Part shown: piece by piece, positions 53,094-60,989 of the stretch
Layout of the letters: each line of letters opens with the position of its first letter
Position numbering within the stretch: position 1 is the stretch's first letter
Assembly: GCF_014204815.1 (NCBI RefSeq)
Contig: NZ_JACHMC010000001.1
Location: 2,418,001-2,482,000 of the forward strand
Source: Micrococcus flavus
Lineage (GTDB): Bacteria > Actinomycetota > Actinomycetes > Actinomycetales > Micrococcaceae
Direction: 5' to 3'
Length of the DNA stretch: 64,000 nucleotides
The notes under the pieces: generated by a model
What the model was told of the DNA's origin: nothing
The model's input: the letters and a program-made list of their open reading frames with translations, nothing else
Databases searched by the model: none
Made by a program: the position numbers and the translations under genes

Positions 53094-54170
53094 ATGGCCT
53101 CCGTGACGTTCAAGTCCGCCACCTGCCAGTACCCCAACGCCCCCCGCCCCTCCGTGGACCGGCTGGACCTGGAGATCGCCGACGGCGAGTTCCTCGTGCT
53201 CGTGGGCCCCTCGGGCTGCGGCAAGTCCACCTCCCTGCGCATGCTCGCCGGCCTCGAGCCCCTCACCGGGGGGCGGGTGTTCCTGGGCGACCGGGACATC
53301 ACCGACGTGGAGCCCAAGGACCGGGACATCGCGATGGTGTTCCAGAACTACGCCCTCTACCCGCACATGACCGTGGCGGACAACATGGGCTTCGCCCTGA
53401 AGATCGCGGGCGTGCCCGCGGACGAGAGCCGCCGGCGCGTGGAGGAGGCCGCCAAGCTCCTCGACCTCGAGCAGTTCCTGGACCGCAAGCCCAAGGCCCT
53501 CTCCGGCGGCCAGCGGCAGCGCGTGGCCATGGGCCGCGCGATCGTCCGGAACCCGCAGGTGTTCCTCATGGACGAGCCGCTGTCCAACCTGGACGCCAAG
53601 CTGCGCGTGCAGACCCGCGCCCAGATCGCGCAGCTGACCCGCCGGCTGGGGACCACCACCGTCTACGTGACCCATGACCAGACCGAGGCCATGACCATGG
53701 GCGACCGGGTGGCCGTGCTCAAGGACGGCCTGCTCCAGCAGGTGGACACGCCGCGCAACCTCTACGAGCGCCCGCGCAACGTCTTCGTTGCCGGGTTCAT
53801 CGGCTCCCCGGCCATGAACATCCTGCGCCTGCCTCTGGCCGAGGGCGGCGTCCGATTCGGCTCCGCGGTGCTCCCGGTGGAGCGCGAGGTGCTGGCCTCC
53901 GCCGGCCGCGAGGTGGACCTCGGTGTGCGTCCGGAGGACCTGGAGATCACCTCGGGGGACGGCCTGGAGGTGGAGGTGGACACCGTGGAGGAGCTGGGCG
54001 CCGACGCCTACGTGTACGGCCACACCGTGCTGGACGGTCAGGAGCACATGATCACCCTGCGCACCGGGGGCTACACCGCTCCGGGCAAGGGGTCGGTGGT
54101 CCGTGTGCTCCCGCACCACGACCGCGTGCACCTGTTCCACGCCGAGAGCGGCGAGCGCCTCAACGGCTGA
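53094..54170 (+). CDS. ABC transporter ATP-binding protein (MsiK/UgpC-like)
   Basis: This 358-residue ATPase has Walker [10 protein letters not shown] (38-46), signature LSGGQRQR, Walker B VFLMDEP, and the H-loop [15 protein letters not shown]-terminal TOBE-like regulatory domain follows (GVRPEDLEI). MsiK-type ATPases serve several sugar ABC systems; here it lies in the maltose-type locus and is probably its energy source. AAAGGA precedes the ATG. Confidence 0.92.
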   Translation: MASVTFKSATCQYPNAPRPSVDRLDLEIADGEFLVLVGPSGCGKSTSLRMLAGLEPLTGGRVFLGDRDITDVEPKDRDIAMVFQNYALYPHMTVADNMGFALKIAGVPADESRRRVEEAAKLLDLEQFLDRKPKALSGGQRQRVAMGRAIVRNPQVFLMDEPLSNLDAKLRVQTRAQIAQLTRRLGTTTVYVTHDQTEAMTMGDRVAVLKDGLLQQVDTPRNLYERPRNVFVAGFIGSPAMNILRLPLAEGGVRFGSAVLPVEREVLASAGREVDLGVRPEDLEITSGDGLEVEVDTVEELGADAYVYGHTVLDGQEHMITLRTGGYTAPGKGSVVRVLPHHDRVHLFHAESGERLNG

Positions 54171-54186
54171 GGCCCTCGACATCACA

Positions 54187-54225
54187 ACGCCGGGCGCCCC
54201 TTCGCGCGGAAGGGGCGCCCGGCGT
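54187..54225. terminator. Terminator hairpin, copy 2
   Basis: Arms 54187-54203 and 54209-54225 pair perfectly over 17 bases with a 5-base loop (GCGCG). It lies 16 bases after the ATPase stop. Sequence and flanks match the hairpin at 47513-47551, so the two bracket the sugar locus. Confidence 0.85.
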
Positions 54226-54275
54226 CGTCGTGCTCGCGCCCTTCCCGCCTCGCCGCTCGGGGGCGGGCGGGGGAG

Positions 54276-54319
54276 CAACCGGGGTTGACGCCGGGGCGTG
54301 TCGTCAACCATGGTTGACG
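54276..54319 (+). promoter_or_regulatory. Double operator and leaderless promoter of the HTH/Clp_N pair
   Basis: A perfect 18-base palindrome CGTCAACCATGGTTGACG lies at 54302-54319 and a second related site CAACC-GG-GGTTGACG at 54276-54290, 29 bases apart. TTGACG at 54285-54290 serves as -35 and CATGGT at 54309-54314 as a -10, with an 18-base spacer; ATG 54321 follows 6 bases later. The palindrome covers the -10, as expected for a repressor site. Confidence 0.65.
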
Positions 54320-54320
54320 C

Positions 54321-54614
54321 ATGGCATCCCCCGACCTCCCCGAGCCGACGACGGCGCCCGGCGCCGCCGGAACGGACCTCGCCGCCGCGGCCGCGGACGT
54401 GCAGGACCCCCAGCGGGGCCTGCGCGCCGTGGCCGCGCTGCGCCGTCTCACCGACGAGCTCGAGCTGACCCAGGTGGAGGCCGCGCTCGCGGCCGGCCTC
54501 GGCTGGCCCGAGATCGCCGCCGCGCTCGGCGTGACCCGCCAGGCCGCGCACAAGAAGTTCAGCCGCCGCGTCAGCACCGAGCTGCGCCGCCCCCGACGGA
54601 CGGAGACCCGATGA
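54321..54614 (+). CDS. Small helix-turn-helix protein
   Basis: This 97-residue protein has a C-terminal HTH (GLGWPEIAAALGVTRQAAHKKFS) of the type found with sigma-like or AraC-like small regulators, preceded by a helix bundle (RAVAALRRLTDELELTQVEAALAAG). It overlaps the next gene by four bases (ATGA) and so is made with it. It is the natural candidate to bind the operator just upstream, which is inference. Confidence 0.8.
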   Translation: MASPDLPEPTTAPGAAGTDLAAAAADVQDPQRGLRAVAALRRLTDELELTQVEAALAAGLGWPEIAAALGVTRQAAHKKFSRRVSTELRRPRRTETR

Positions 54615-55645
54615 CCCGCCTGACCGACACCCTCACCGCCCTGCCCGGCCGCCTCGTGGCGAAGCCCGCCGCCACCCGCCGTGCCCTGGCCACCGCCCAG
54701 GACCTCGCCGCGGCAGCGTGGCACGAGGCGGACGCCGCCGGCCGCGACGCCGTCACCCTCGACGACCTGCTGGTCGCCTTCGCCCTGGTGGGCGGGCCGG
54801 TGGGTCGGACCCTCGCCGCCCACGGCCTGACGGCGGAGGTGCTGCGTGCCGGCGTGCGCGACCGGGACGCCTCCGACCTCGCCGCCCTCGGCATCACCCC
54901 GCCGCCGGCCGCCGAGCCGGTGCGCGTCCCGGGGCGTCTGGACCCGCGGCGCTCCTTCCGTCTGGATCCGGAGGCCGCCCGCTTCCTGGAGAAGGCCGCC
55001 GGGTCCCCGGCCACGCTTCTTCAGGAGCTGGCGGAGCATCCCTCCGGTCGCCCGGCCGCCGCCCTGCGCTCCGCGGGCGCCGATCTGTCCGCCCTGCGCG
55101 GGGCCCTCATCGGCCTCGGCGACGACCAGGCCGAGGACAACGAGCCCGCCGCCCCGATCCCCGGCCTGCTCGACGGGCATCGGGAGACCACGCGGCGGGG
55201 CCGGCGCTGGGTGCCGGTGTCCGCGGAGGCGGTGGGCGCCGTCGTCGGCGATGCGGAGGCGATGCGTCCGCTCCTGCTCCCCGAGGCCGAGGGGGCGGGC
55301 CAGGAGGTGCGGGTCGCCCCGGGCCTGCTGGCGAGCAGAGTGAAGGGCCGCCCCTTCGAGTACCGCCTCGTCCGTGATGCCGACGTCGACGGCGCCCGCG
55401 AGCTGGTCTGGCAGATGTTCTGGCCCGAGGGTGTGCGCCCGCGGGGCGAGGGCGCGGATCCGCGCGGCGCCTATCTGCACGTCCGGATCGAGCCCGACGA
55501 CGGCGGGTCCGTCCTCACCCTGACCCGCGGCGTGCGGGGCTTCGGCCGACTCGGCGGGATTGTCGGACCGCTGATGGCGGTCTTCGGCGGCTCGGGGAAC
55601 CGGGGCATGCTCCGCGGGATCCTGGAGCAGGCCCGCCGGGGCTGA
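54611..55645 (+). CDS. Clp_N-repeat protein of unknown function
   Basis: This 344-residue protein has two Clp N-terminal-type repeats (about 26-85: AWHEADAAGRDAVTLDDLLVAF; about 116-170: RLDPEAARFLEKAAG and following), normally found at the front of ClpA/ClpC unfoldases, but no AAA+ domain follows. The C-terminal half is beta-rich (VPVSAEAVGAVVGDAEAMRPLLLP) and may be SRPBCC-like. It could act as a substrate adaptor or stress sensor for Clp, which is inference. The gene is coupled to the HTH gene. Confidence 0.8.
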   Translation: MTRLTDTLTALPGRLVAKPAATRRALATAQDLAAAAWHEADAAGRDAVTLDDLLVAFALVGGPVGRTLAAHGLTAEVLRAGVRDRDASDLAALGITPPPAAEPVRVPGRLDPRRSFRLDPEAARFLEKAAGSPATLLQELAEHPSGRPAAALRSAGADLSALRGALIGLGDDQAEDNEPAAPIPGLLDGHRETTRRGRRWVPVSAEAVGAVVGDAEAMRPLLLPEAEGAGQEVRVAPGLLASRVKGRPFEYRLVRDADVDGARELVWQMFWPEGVRPRGEGADPRGAYLHVRIEPDDGGSVLTLTRGVRGFGRLGGIVGPLMAVFGGSGNRGMLRGILEQARRG

Positions 55646-55724
55646 GGCGCCCTCCGGACGGCAGTCTCGGACATCCACGTGTGGTCGTATGTGCGCCGAA
55701 GCCGTGCACACCTATGCTCGCGCC

Positions 55725-56753
55725 ATGAGCGACGACGTCCCCGCCCTGACCGTGGACACCCTGCTGACCGGCCCCCGCGGGCGGGACCTGTGCTTCGCCC
55801 TGCTGCCCGACCCGCCGCCGACCCCGTTCGGGCCCGTGCCCGCGGACGCGGCCGAGGCGATGCGCGCGGCCGTCGGACGCTGGGACCCCGCCTCGCTCAC
55901 CCGCTCCACCCTGCACGCGGCGCTCCTGACGAGCGTGGACGACGCGATGTACTGGCAGGCGCCGTGGGAGCACGAGGCGTTCCTCGCCGCGGACGGTGTG
56001 GCGGAGGCGTTGCGCCCGGTGGCCGAGGTCGTGGTCGCCCACCCGGACACCGCGTGGTGGACCCGGCCGTGCCCGGTGCGGCAGTGGAGCCTGCACCCGT
56101 GGGAGCATCCGGCGGTCGGCGGACGTCCCGAGGGGGTGCCCGCGGAGCCCATCGAGCGGTTCTTGACGGAGGCCGAGGACGACGAGCGCCGGTTCCGGGC
56201 CTGGCGAGAGGCGGGCGAGGGCCCGGTGGGCGGGATCTGGTGGACTCAGCCCCCCATGCGCTTCACCCGCGCGCAGATCCCGGAGGCCTTTGACCTCATC
56301 GAGGACTCCGACGCTCCCGAGGAGGTCTCCGCCTACCCCGTGCGCGGCCACGGGCGGGTCCTGGAGATCCGCGGACCGGAGGACTGGGTGGCGCTGTGCC
56401 GGGAGCATCCGTTCGAGGTCACCGAGTCCCGGCGCGCGGACTGGGGTGCCGTCACAGGCCGGCAGGGCCGCTGGTTCCTGCCGGACTGGCGGTCCGTGGC
56501 GCGCGACTGGGACGGGCTCCACCTCACCGTGGCCGGCTACCTGTCCACGGCCACCCGCGCCCTGATGTTGGACGACCCCTCCACGGGCGCCCTCACCGAC
56601 GACGGCGGCGGGCGCGCCTGCCTGATGGCCGGCTTCGATCCGGACGCGACACTCTGGCTGACGGACGTGGTGCGGCCTCTGCCCGCCGAGGAGGAGCCGA
56701 CGCAGCGCTGGGAGGGCGAGCCCACCCGCCGCCACCGCGCGGGGGAGCGGTGA
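55725..56753 (+). CDS. Hypothetical protein
   Basis: This 342-residue soluble protein has Trp-rich segments (YWQAPWEHEAF, GGIWWTQPPMRF) and no recognised domain. TATGCT at 55713-55718 lies 6 bases before ATG with no ribosome-binding site (leaderless). The next gene overlaps its stop (GTGA), so it forms an operon with a lipoprotein. No function can be given. Confidence 0.75.
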   Translation: MSDDVPALTVDTLLTGPRGRDLCFALLPDPPPTPFGPVPADAAEAMRAAVGRWDPASLTRSTLHAALLTSVDDAMYWQAPWEHEAFLAADGVAEALRPVAEVVVAHPDTAWWTRPCPVRQWSLHPWEHPAVGGRPEGVPAEPIERFLTEAEDDERRFRAWREAGEGPVGGIWWTQPPMRFTRAQIPEAFDLIEDSDAPEEVSAYPVRGHGRVLEIRGPEDWVALCREHPFEVTESRRADWGAVTGRQGRWFLPDWRSVARDWDGLHLTVAGYLSTATRALMLDDPSTGALTDDGGGRACLMAGFDPDATLWLTDVVRPLPAEEEPTQRWEGEPTRRHRAGER

Positions 56754-57175
56754 GCGTGCGGGCCGCGGTCCGGGGTCACAGAGGTGGGACGTGGGCGGGC
56801 GTCGCCGTCGTGCTGGCTGGCGGAATGCTCGCACTGACCGGCTGCGGGGTCGGCGAGCGCCTGCTGTGGGGCGAGGAGGGGTACGCCGTGAAGGAGGCCG
56901 CCCGCTCGGTGATCGACGCCGTGGCCGCGGGCGAGGCCCCTGCGGTGTGCGACGGCGTCGACGTGGACTTCGGCGAGCCCGACGACTGGCGCGGGGCCGG
57001 CGCGGGGGAGCCCGAGCGGATCGACGGGCGGTGGCACATCAACGTGGAGGTGCGCGAGGGCGTGCCCCGGGTGGGGGAGCCCATGCCGGGTGACCTCGTC
57101 TTCGGCGAGACCCCCGACGGCCTCTGCCTCCAGGAGCACCTGCCGTCCATCCCGGTCGACGTCGGTCCGGGCTGA
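56750..57175 (+). CDS. Hypothetical lipoprotein
   Basis: This 141-residue protein has an N-terminal hydrophobic helix and lipobox (LALTGCG), then a short acidic domain. It overlaps the preceding gene (GTGA) and is probably co-translated. No domain is recognised. Confidence 0.72.
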   Translation: MSVRAAVRGHRGGTWAGVAVVLAGGMLALTGCGVGERLLWGEEGYAVKEAARSVIDAVAAGEAPAVCDGVDVDFGEPDDWRGAGAGEPERIDGRWHINVEVREGVPRVGEPMPGDLVFGETPDGLCLQEHLPSIPVDVGPG

Positions 57176-57241
57176 GCCGGCCGTCCCGCCCCCGGACCCC
57201 GGTGACTTAAGAGGTGAACCGCACGCCGTAGGATGTCCGCC

Positions 57242-57757
57242 ATGTCCGACGCCGCCCCCGCTGCCTCGCACCGCGCCCCCGCCGACGTCGTCCCCTGGCT
57301 GGACGAGGAGGAGCGCAGCGCCTTCCTGGCGCTGATGTCCGTGGTCCTGCGGCTGGAGCCCACCCTCGACGCCCAGCTCCGCCGCGAGGCCGGGGTGACC
57401 CACTTCGAGTACTCCGTCCTCGCGAACCTCTCCGAGGCCGACGGCGGCCGACGCCGCATGAGCGAGCTCGCCCACCTCTCCTCCGGCTCCCTGCCGCGCC
57501 TGTCCCAGGTGGTCACCCGGCTCGAGAAGCGCGGCTGGGTGCAGCGCCGCCCGGACCCCGAGGACGGGCGCTACACCCTGGCCGTCCTCACCGACGACGG
57601 CCGCGCCGCCGTCGAGGCGGCCGCCCCCGGCCACGTGGCGGAGGTGCGGCGCACCGTCGTCGACCCTCTCACCCGGGCCCAGCTGCGTCAGCTCACCGCG
57701 ATCGGCCGGCGGATCATGGCCCAGATCGACCCCGAGGACCGCTGCCTCGAGGGCTGA
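57242..57757 (+). CDS. MarR family transcriptional regulator
   Basis: This 171-residue regulator has the winged HTH (RMSELAHLSSGSLPRLSQVVTRLEKRGWVQR) and flanking dimerisation helices of MarR proteins. TAGGAT at 57229-57234 is 7 bases before ATG (leaderless). It ends on top of the oppositely oriented DUF2809 gene (44-base overlap). Confidence 0.9.
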   Translation: MSDAAPAASHRAPADVVPWLDEEERSAFLALMSVVLRLEPTLDAQLRREAGVTHFEYSVLANLSEADGGRRRMSELAHLSSGSLPRLSQVVTRLEKRGWVQRRPDPEDGRYTLAVLTDDGRAAVEAAAPGHVAEVRRTVVDPLTRAQLRQLTAIGRRIMAQIDPEDRCLEG

Positions 57758-58190
57758 GGCGCACCGCGGCGTCCACCGCCGCAGCGGCGCCCACGCCCAC
57801 CAGGTACAGAAGCAGGTCCGACCACAGGAAGCCCGTGCCCAGCACGAGCCGGGCGGGCGGGAACGCCTGGCCCAGGTCCGCGGGGATGCCCGTGAGCTGG
57901 AACAGCTCGATCGCCGCGCAGATCCCGAACGCCGCAGCGGCCAGGGCGGCCGTCCGCACCCGCGGCGCGCAGAACCCCGCCAGCAGGTAGATCAGCACGG
58001 CGTACAGGGCGTCGCCGACCGGGCCGGTCCACCACGCCGTCCCGGGCACGCCGCGCAGCCCCAGGCGCACCGCCAGCCCCGCGGCCACCGTGACCACCGC
58101 CGCGAGGGCGAGGCCGAGGCGGCGACGGGCGAGCGACGTCGTGGTCGGCGTCGTCGAGGCGGGGGAGGGCCCGGAGGCAGGGGAGCGCAT
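57714..58190 (-). CDS. DUF2809 family membrane protein
   Basis: This 158-residue protein has three to four helices and the family motifs (TGPVGDALYAVLIYLL, ELFQLTGIPADLGQ, LVLGTGFLWSDLLLYLVG). Function unknown. ATG 58190 is preferred over longer frames because it opens before the first helix. It overlaps the MarR 3' end on the opposite strand. Confidence 0.82.
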   Translation of the reverse strand: MRSPASGPSPASTTPTTTSLARRRLGLALAAVVTVAAGLAVRLGLRGVPGTAWWTGPVGDALYAVLIYLLAGFCAPRVRTAALAAAAFGICAAIELFQLTGIPADLGQAFPPARLVLGTGFLWSDLLLYLVGVGAAAAVDAAVRLSPRGSGPRGRSGP

Positions 58191-58303
58191 GGCACCGAGC
58201 CTGCCGCCTGACCCGCGCGGCCGCATCCACCCCGGGGACCATCCCCGCGTGCCCTCCCTCCTCCCGGGGGAGGAGCGGGCCGGGGCGATGGGACACTGGG
58301 CGC

Positions 58304-59044
58304 ATGGGTCTGATCGCGGTGGTGCTGCTCTGCACGCTGGTCGGCGGCGCCCTCCAGCGGGTGAGCGGCATGGGTGTGGGAATGATCGCCGCGCCCGCGT
58401 TCACCCTGCTGCTCGGCCCCGCCGCCGGGGTGTCCCTGAGCAACGCCGCCGCGGTGGTGTCCGCGGTCCTGCTCACCCTGGTCCTCCGCCGCGACGTCGA
58501 CTGGGCCCGCTTCCTGCGTCTGGCCCCGCTGCTAGTGGCCGGCTCGCTCGCGGGGGCGTGGGCCGTGCGCGTGCTCGACGTCGCCTGGCTGGAGGTGGTG
58601 CTGGGCGCCTCCATCCTCGTGGCGATCGCCGCCTCCCTCGGTCTCCAGCGGCGCCTGGCCGTGCGCGGCCCCGGCGCGGCGCTCGCCTCCGGAGCCGTGG
58701 CCGGGTTCATGAACACCACCGCAGGGGTGGCCGGGCCGGCGCTCGCGGTCTACGCGGTGGCCTCGCGCTGGGACCAGCGGTCCTGGGCCGCCACGCTGCA
58801 GCCGATCTTCCTGCTGGCCAATGTCACCTCGCTGGCCACCAAGTCGCTGCTCGGCGCGGCGGGCCTGGATGCGGGCATGCCCGTCGGTGTGGGGGTGGCG
58901 GTCCTCGTAGGGGTCCCCTCCGGGATCCTCCTGGGCGGGCTGATCGCCCGGCGGGTGCCGGCCGGCCGGGCACGCGGGCTGGCGCTGGTGCTGGCGGGCA
59001 CGGGCGGCGCCGTCGCGCTGGTGCGGGGCCTGCTGGCCCTCTGA
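58304..59044 (+). CDS. TSUP family transporter (TauE/SafE)
   Basis: This 246-residue membrane protein has two similar halves with the TSUP motif (GGALQRVSGMGVGMIAAPAF, GFMNTTAGVAGPALAVYA). Members export sulfite or organosulfonates, so it may fit the sulfur theme of the window, but the substrate is not proven. The start is ATG 58304. Confidence 0.88.
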   Translation: MGLIAVVLLCTLVGGALQRVSGMGVGMIAAPAFTLLLGPAAGVSLSNAAAVVSAVLLTLVLRRDVDWARFLRLAPLLVAGSLAGAWAVRVLDVAWLEVVLGASILVAIAASLGLQRRLAVRGPGAALASGAVAGFMNTTAGVAGPALAVYAVASRWDQRSWAATLQPIFLLANVTSLATKSLLGAAGLDAGMPVGVGVAVLVGVPSGILLGGLIARRVPAGRARGLALVLAGTGGAVALVRGLLAL

Positions 59045-59053
59045 CGGCCCGGG

Positions 59054-59761
59054 TCAGCAGCCGCGCGGGGCGCGCCAGCCGTCGCCGAGGACCACGCCGC
59101 GTGCGGCGAGGAACGGCGCGGGGTCCCGCGGCTCGCCGTCCACGCGCAGCTCCAGGTGCAGATGGGGCGCCGTGGCGGTGCCTGTCTCGCCGACCTCCGC
59201 CAGCACGTCCCCGGCCGAGACCCGCTGCCCCTCCTCGACGACGGCGCTGCCGGTGCGCGCGTGCGCGTAGAGCCACTGCCGCCCACCGGGCTCGTCCACG
59301 AGGATCACGTTGCCGCCGGCCTCCCCGCCGAGGTCCGCGCCCGTGACCACGCCGTCCGAGACCGCGCGGAACGGGGTCCCCTCCGGCACGCGGCCCAGGT
59401 CGGTCCCCCGGTGGTCCGTCAGGCGGTCCTCGTCCCTGGCGCCGGGCGGCACGCTGCCCTCGCCGAAGGGGTTGGCGCGCGGGCCGAAGCAGGACGTCAC
59501 CGGCCCCAGGAACGGCGCGGAGTAGCCGTGGGCGGACAGCGGCGGCACCGCGGTGGGCTCGGGCGCCCGGGAGCGGAGCAGGCCGCGCTCCCATCCGGCC
59601 GCCGAGGACTCGCCGTCGCCGTCGGGCGTCCGGCCCTCGGGGCGGGAGCCCGGGCCGAAGGCGAGCACCAGGGAGACGACGAGCACCAGGAAGGCCATGG
59701 CGGCCAGGGCGGAGAGCACGGCGGCCGCGGCGGAGGCGCCGCGGGGCGTCGAGCGGGTCAT
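59054..59761 (-). CDS. M23 family metallopeptidase
   Basis: This 235-residue peptidase has an N-terminal membrane anchor (ALAAMAFLVLVVSLVLAF) and a C-terminal M23 domain with HRGTDLG (first His and Asp) and HLHLEL (HxH). Such enzymes cut peptidoglycan cross-links. ATG 59761 begins just before the anchor. Confidence 0.9.
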   Translation of the reverse strand: MTRSTPRGASAAAAVLSALAAMAFLVLVVSLVLAFGPGSRPEGRTPDGDGESSAAGWERGLLRSRAPEPTAVPPLSAHGYSAPFLGPVTSCFGPRANPFGEGSVPPGARDEDRLTDHRGTDLGRVPEGTPFRAVSDGVVTGADLGGEAGGNVILVDEPGGRQWLYAHARTGSAVVEEGQRVSAGDVLAEVGETGTATAPHLHLELRVDGEPRDPAPFLAARGVVLGDGWRAPRGC

Positions 59762-59800
59762 CCGTCCAGTCTGGCATGGGGCACTGGCGCCGATCGTCCC

Positions 59801-60207
59801 CGGATCCTCATCATCGGCGGCGGCAATGCCGGCATCAGCGTGGCGGCGGACTACGGCATCGAGGTCATGTTCGAGAGCGAGCTCATGGAGGTCCGCCCGG
59901 ACGCCGCCGAGGCCGTCATCCGCCACCACGCCACCGGCCAGGACGAGGCCCTCTCCCACGTCCTGATGCACGTGGCCCCGCCGCAGTCCCCCCCCCGACC
60001 GGCTCAAGGCCACGCCCCTGGCGGACCCCGCGAACCCCGCCGGCTGCGTGGAGGTGGACGAGCACACGATGCGTCACGTGCGGTACCCGGACGTGTTCGC
60101 CCTCGGCGACGCCGGCAGCACCCCCAACTCCACGACGGGCGCCGCGGTCCGCAAGCGGGCCCCCGTGCTGGTGGAGAACCTGCTGGCCGAGTTCGACTAC
60201 AGCGGCC
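59801..60207 (+). pseudogene. Decayed sulfide:quinone oxidoreductase-like gene
   Basis: RILIIGGGNAGISVAA, the FAD-binding start of SQR-type oxidoreductases, jumps straight to DYGIEVMFESELMEVRPDA, which belongs about 190-200 residues later. The reading breaks at a run of nine C (59988-59996); with eight C it would read QSPPDRLKATPLADP and continue to DVFALGDAGSTPNSTTGAA. No start codon fits. So a large deletion plus a homopolymer frameshift destroyed it. It lies next to the peptidase and before a GNAT gene. Confidence 0.85.
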
Positions 60208-60281
60208 GACCGACGCCCTCGATCCCGCCACATCGGGACGCGGCGCGGCCGTGCGCGGTGCGTCTCGCTACGGTCGTGCCC

Positions 60282-60857
60282 ATGACCGCGCACTCCGAGA
60301 CCCCCGCGCCCTTCCGCATCCGTCCGGCCACGCTCGAGGACGTTCCCGCCGTCGCGCGCGTGGCCGCCCTGACCTTCCCGGACGCCTGCCCGCCCACCAC
60401 GCCCCAGGAGGCCAAGGACGAGCACATCGCGCGGAACCTCAACCAGCAGGTCATCGCCGGCTGGATCACGGACGGCCGCCACGCGGTGCACGTGGCGGTC
60501 CGCCCCGAGGGGCACGACGACGCCGGCACCGTGCTCGGCTACGTCATGGCGGACCTGGCGCCGGAGGAGGAGCCGGACGTGACGGCCGCCGTCGGGGCGG
60601 ACGTCCGCGTGGGCTGCCTGTCCAAGCTGTACCTGCTGCCCGAGGCGCGGGGCACCGGCGCCGCGGCGGCGCTCCTGGCCGCGGGGATGGCGGCCATGCG
60701 CGAGCACGGGCTGGCCCACGCGTGGCTCGGCACCTCCGTGGCCAACCACCGCGCCAACGCGTTCTACGAGAAGGTCGGCTTCCGCACCGTGGGCCGGCGC
60801 CGGTTCATGGTGGGCGGCAACCCGGAGGAGGACAACGTGCGCCTGGCCGCCCTCTGA
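60282..60857 (+). CDS. GNAT family N-acetyltransferase
   Basis: This 191-residue protein has the acetyl-CoA motif (LLPEARGTGAAAALL) and ANAFYEKVGFRTVG near the end. The substrate is unknown. TACGGT at 60269-60274 leaves 7 bases before ATG (leaderless). Confidence 0.9.
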   Translation: MTAHSETPAPFRIRPATLEDVPAVARVAALTFPDACPPTTPQEAKDEHIARNLNQQVIAGWITDGRHAVHVAVRPEGHDDAGTVLGYVMADLAPEEEPDVTAAVGADVRVGCLSKLYLLPEARGTGAAAALLAAGMAAMREHGLAHAWLGTSVANHRANAFYEKVGFRTVGRRRFMVGGNPEEDNVRLAAL

Positions 60858-60989
60858 GCCCCCGCTCCGCCCCGGGGGCCGCGATCGTGACGCACCTGTG
60901 ACCGCTCCGCCGTGGCGGAGGCGGGCCGCCTCCGCACACCATGGAGGGTCGGCCCCCGCCACGACCCGGGCCGGCAGGAAGGTGATCCC

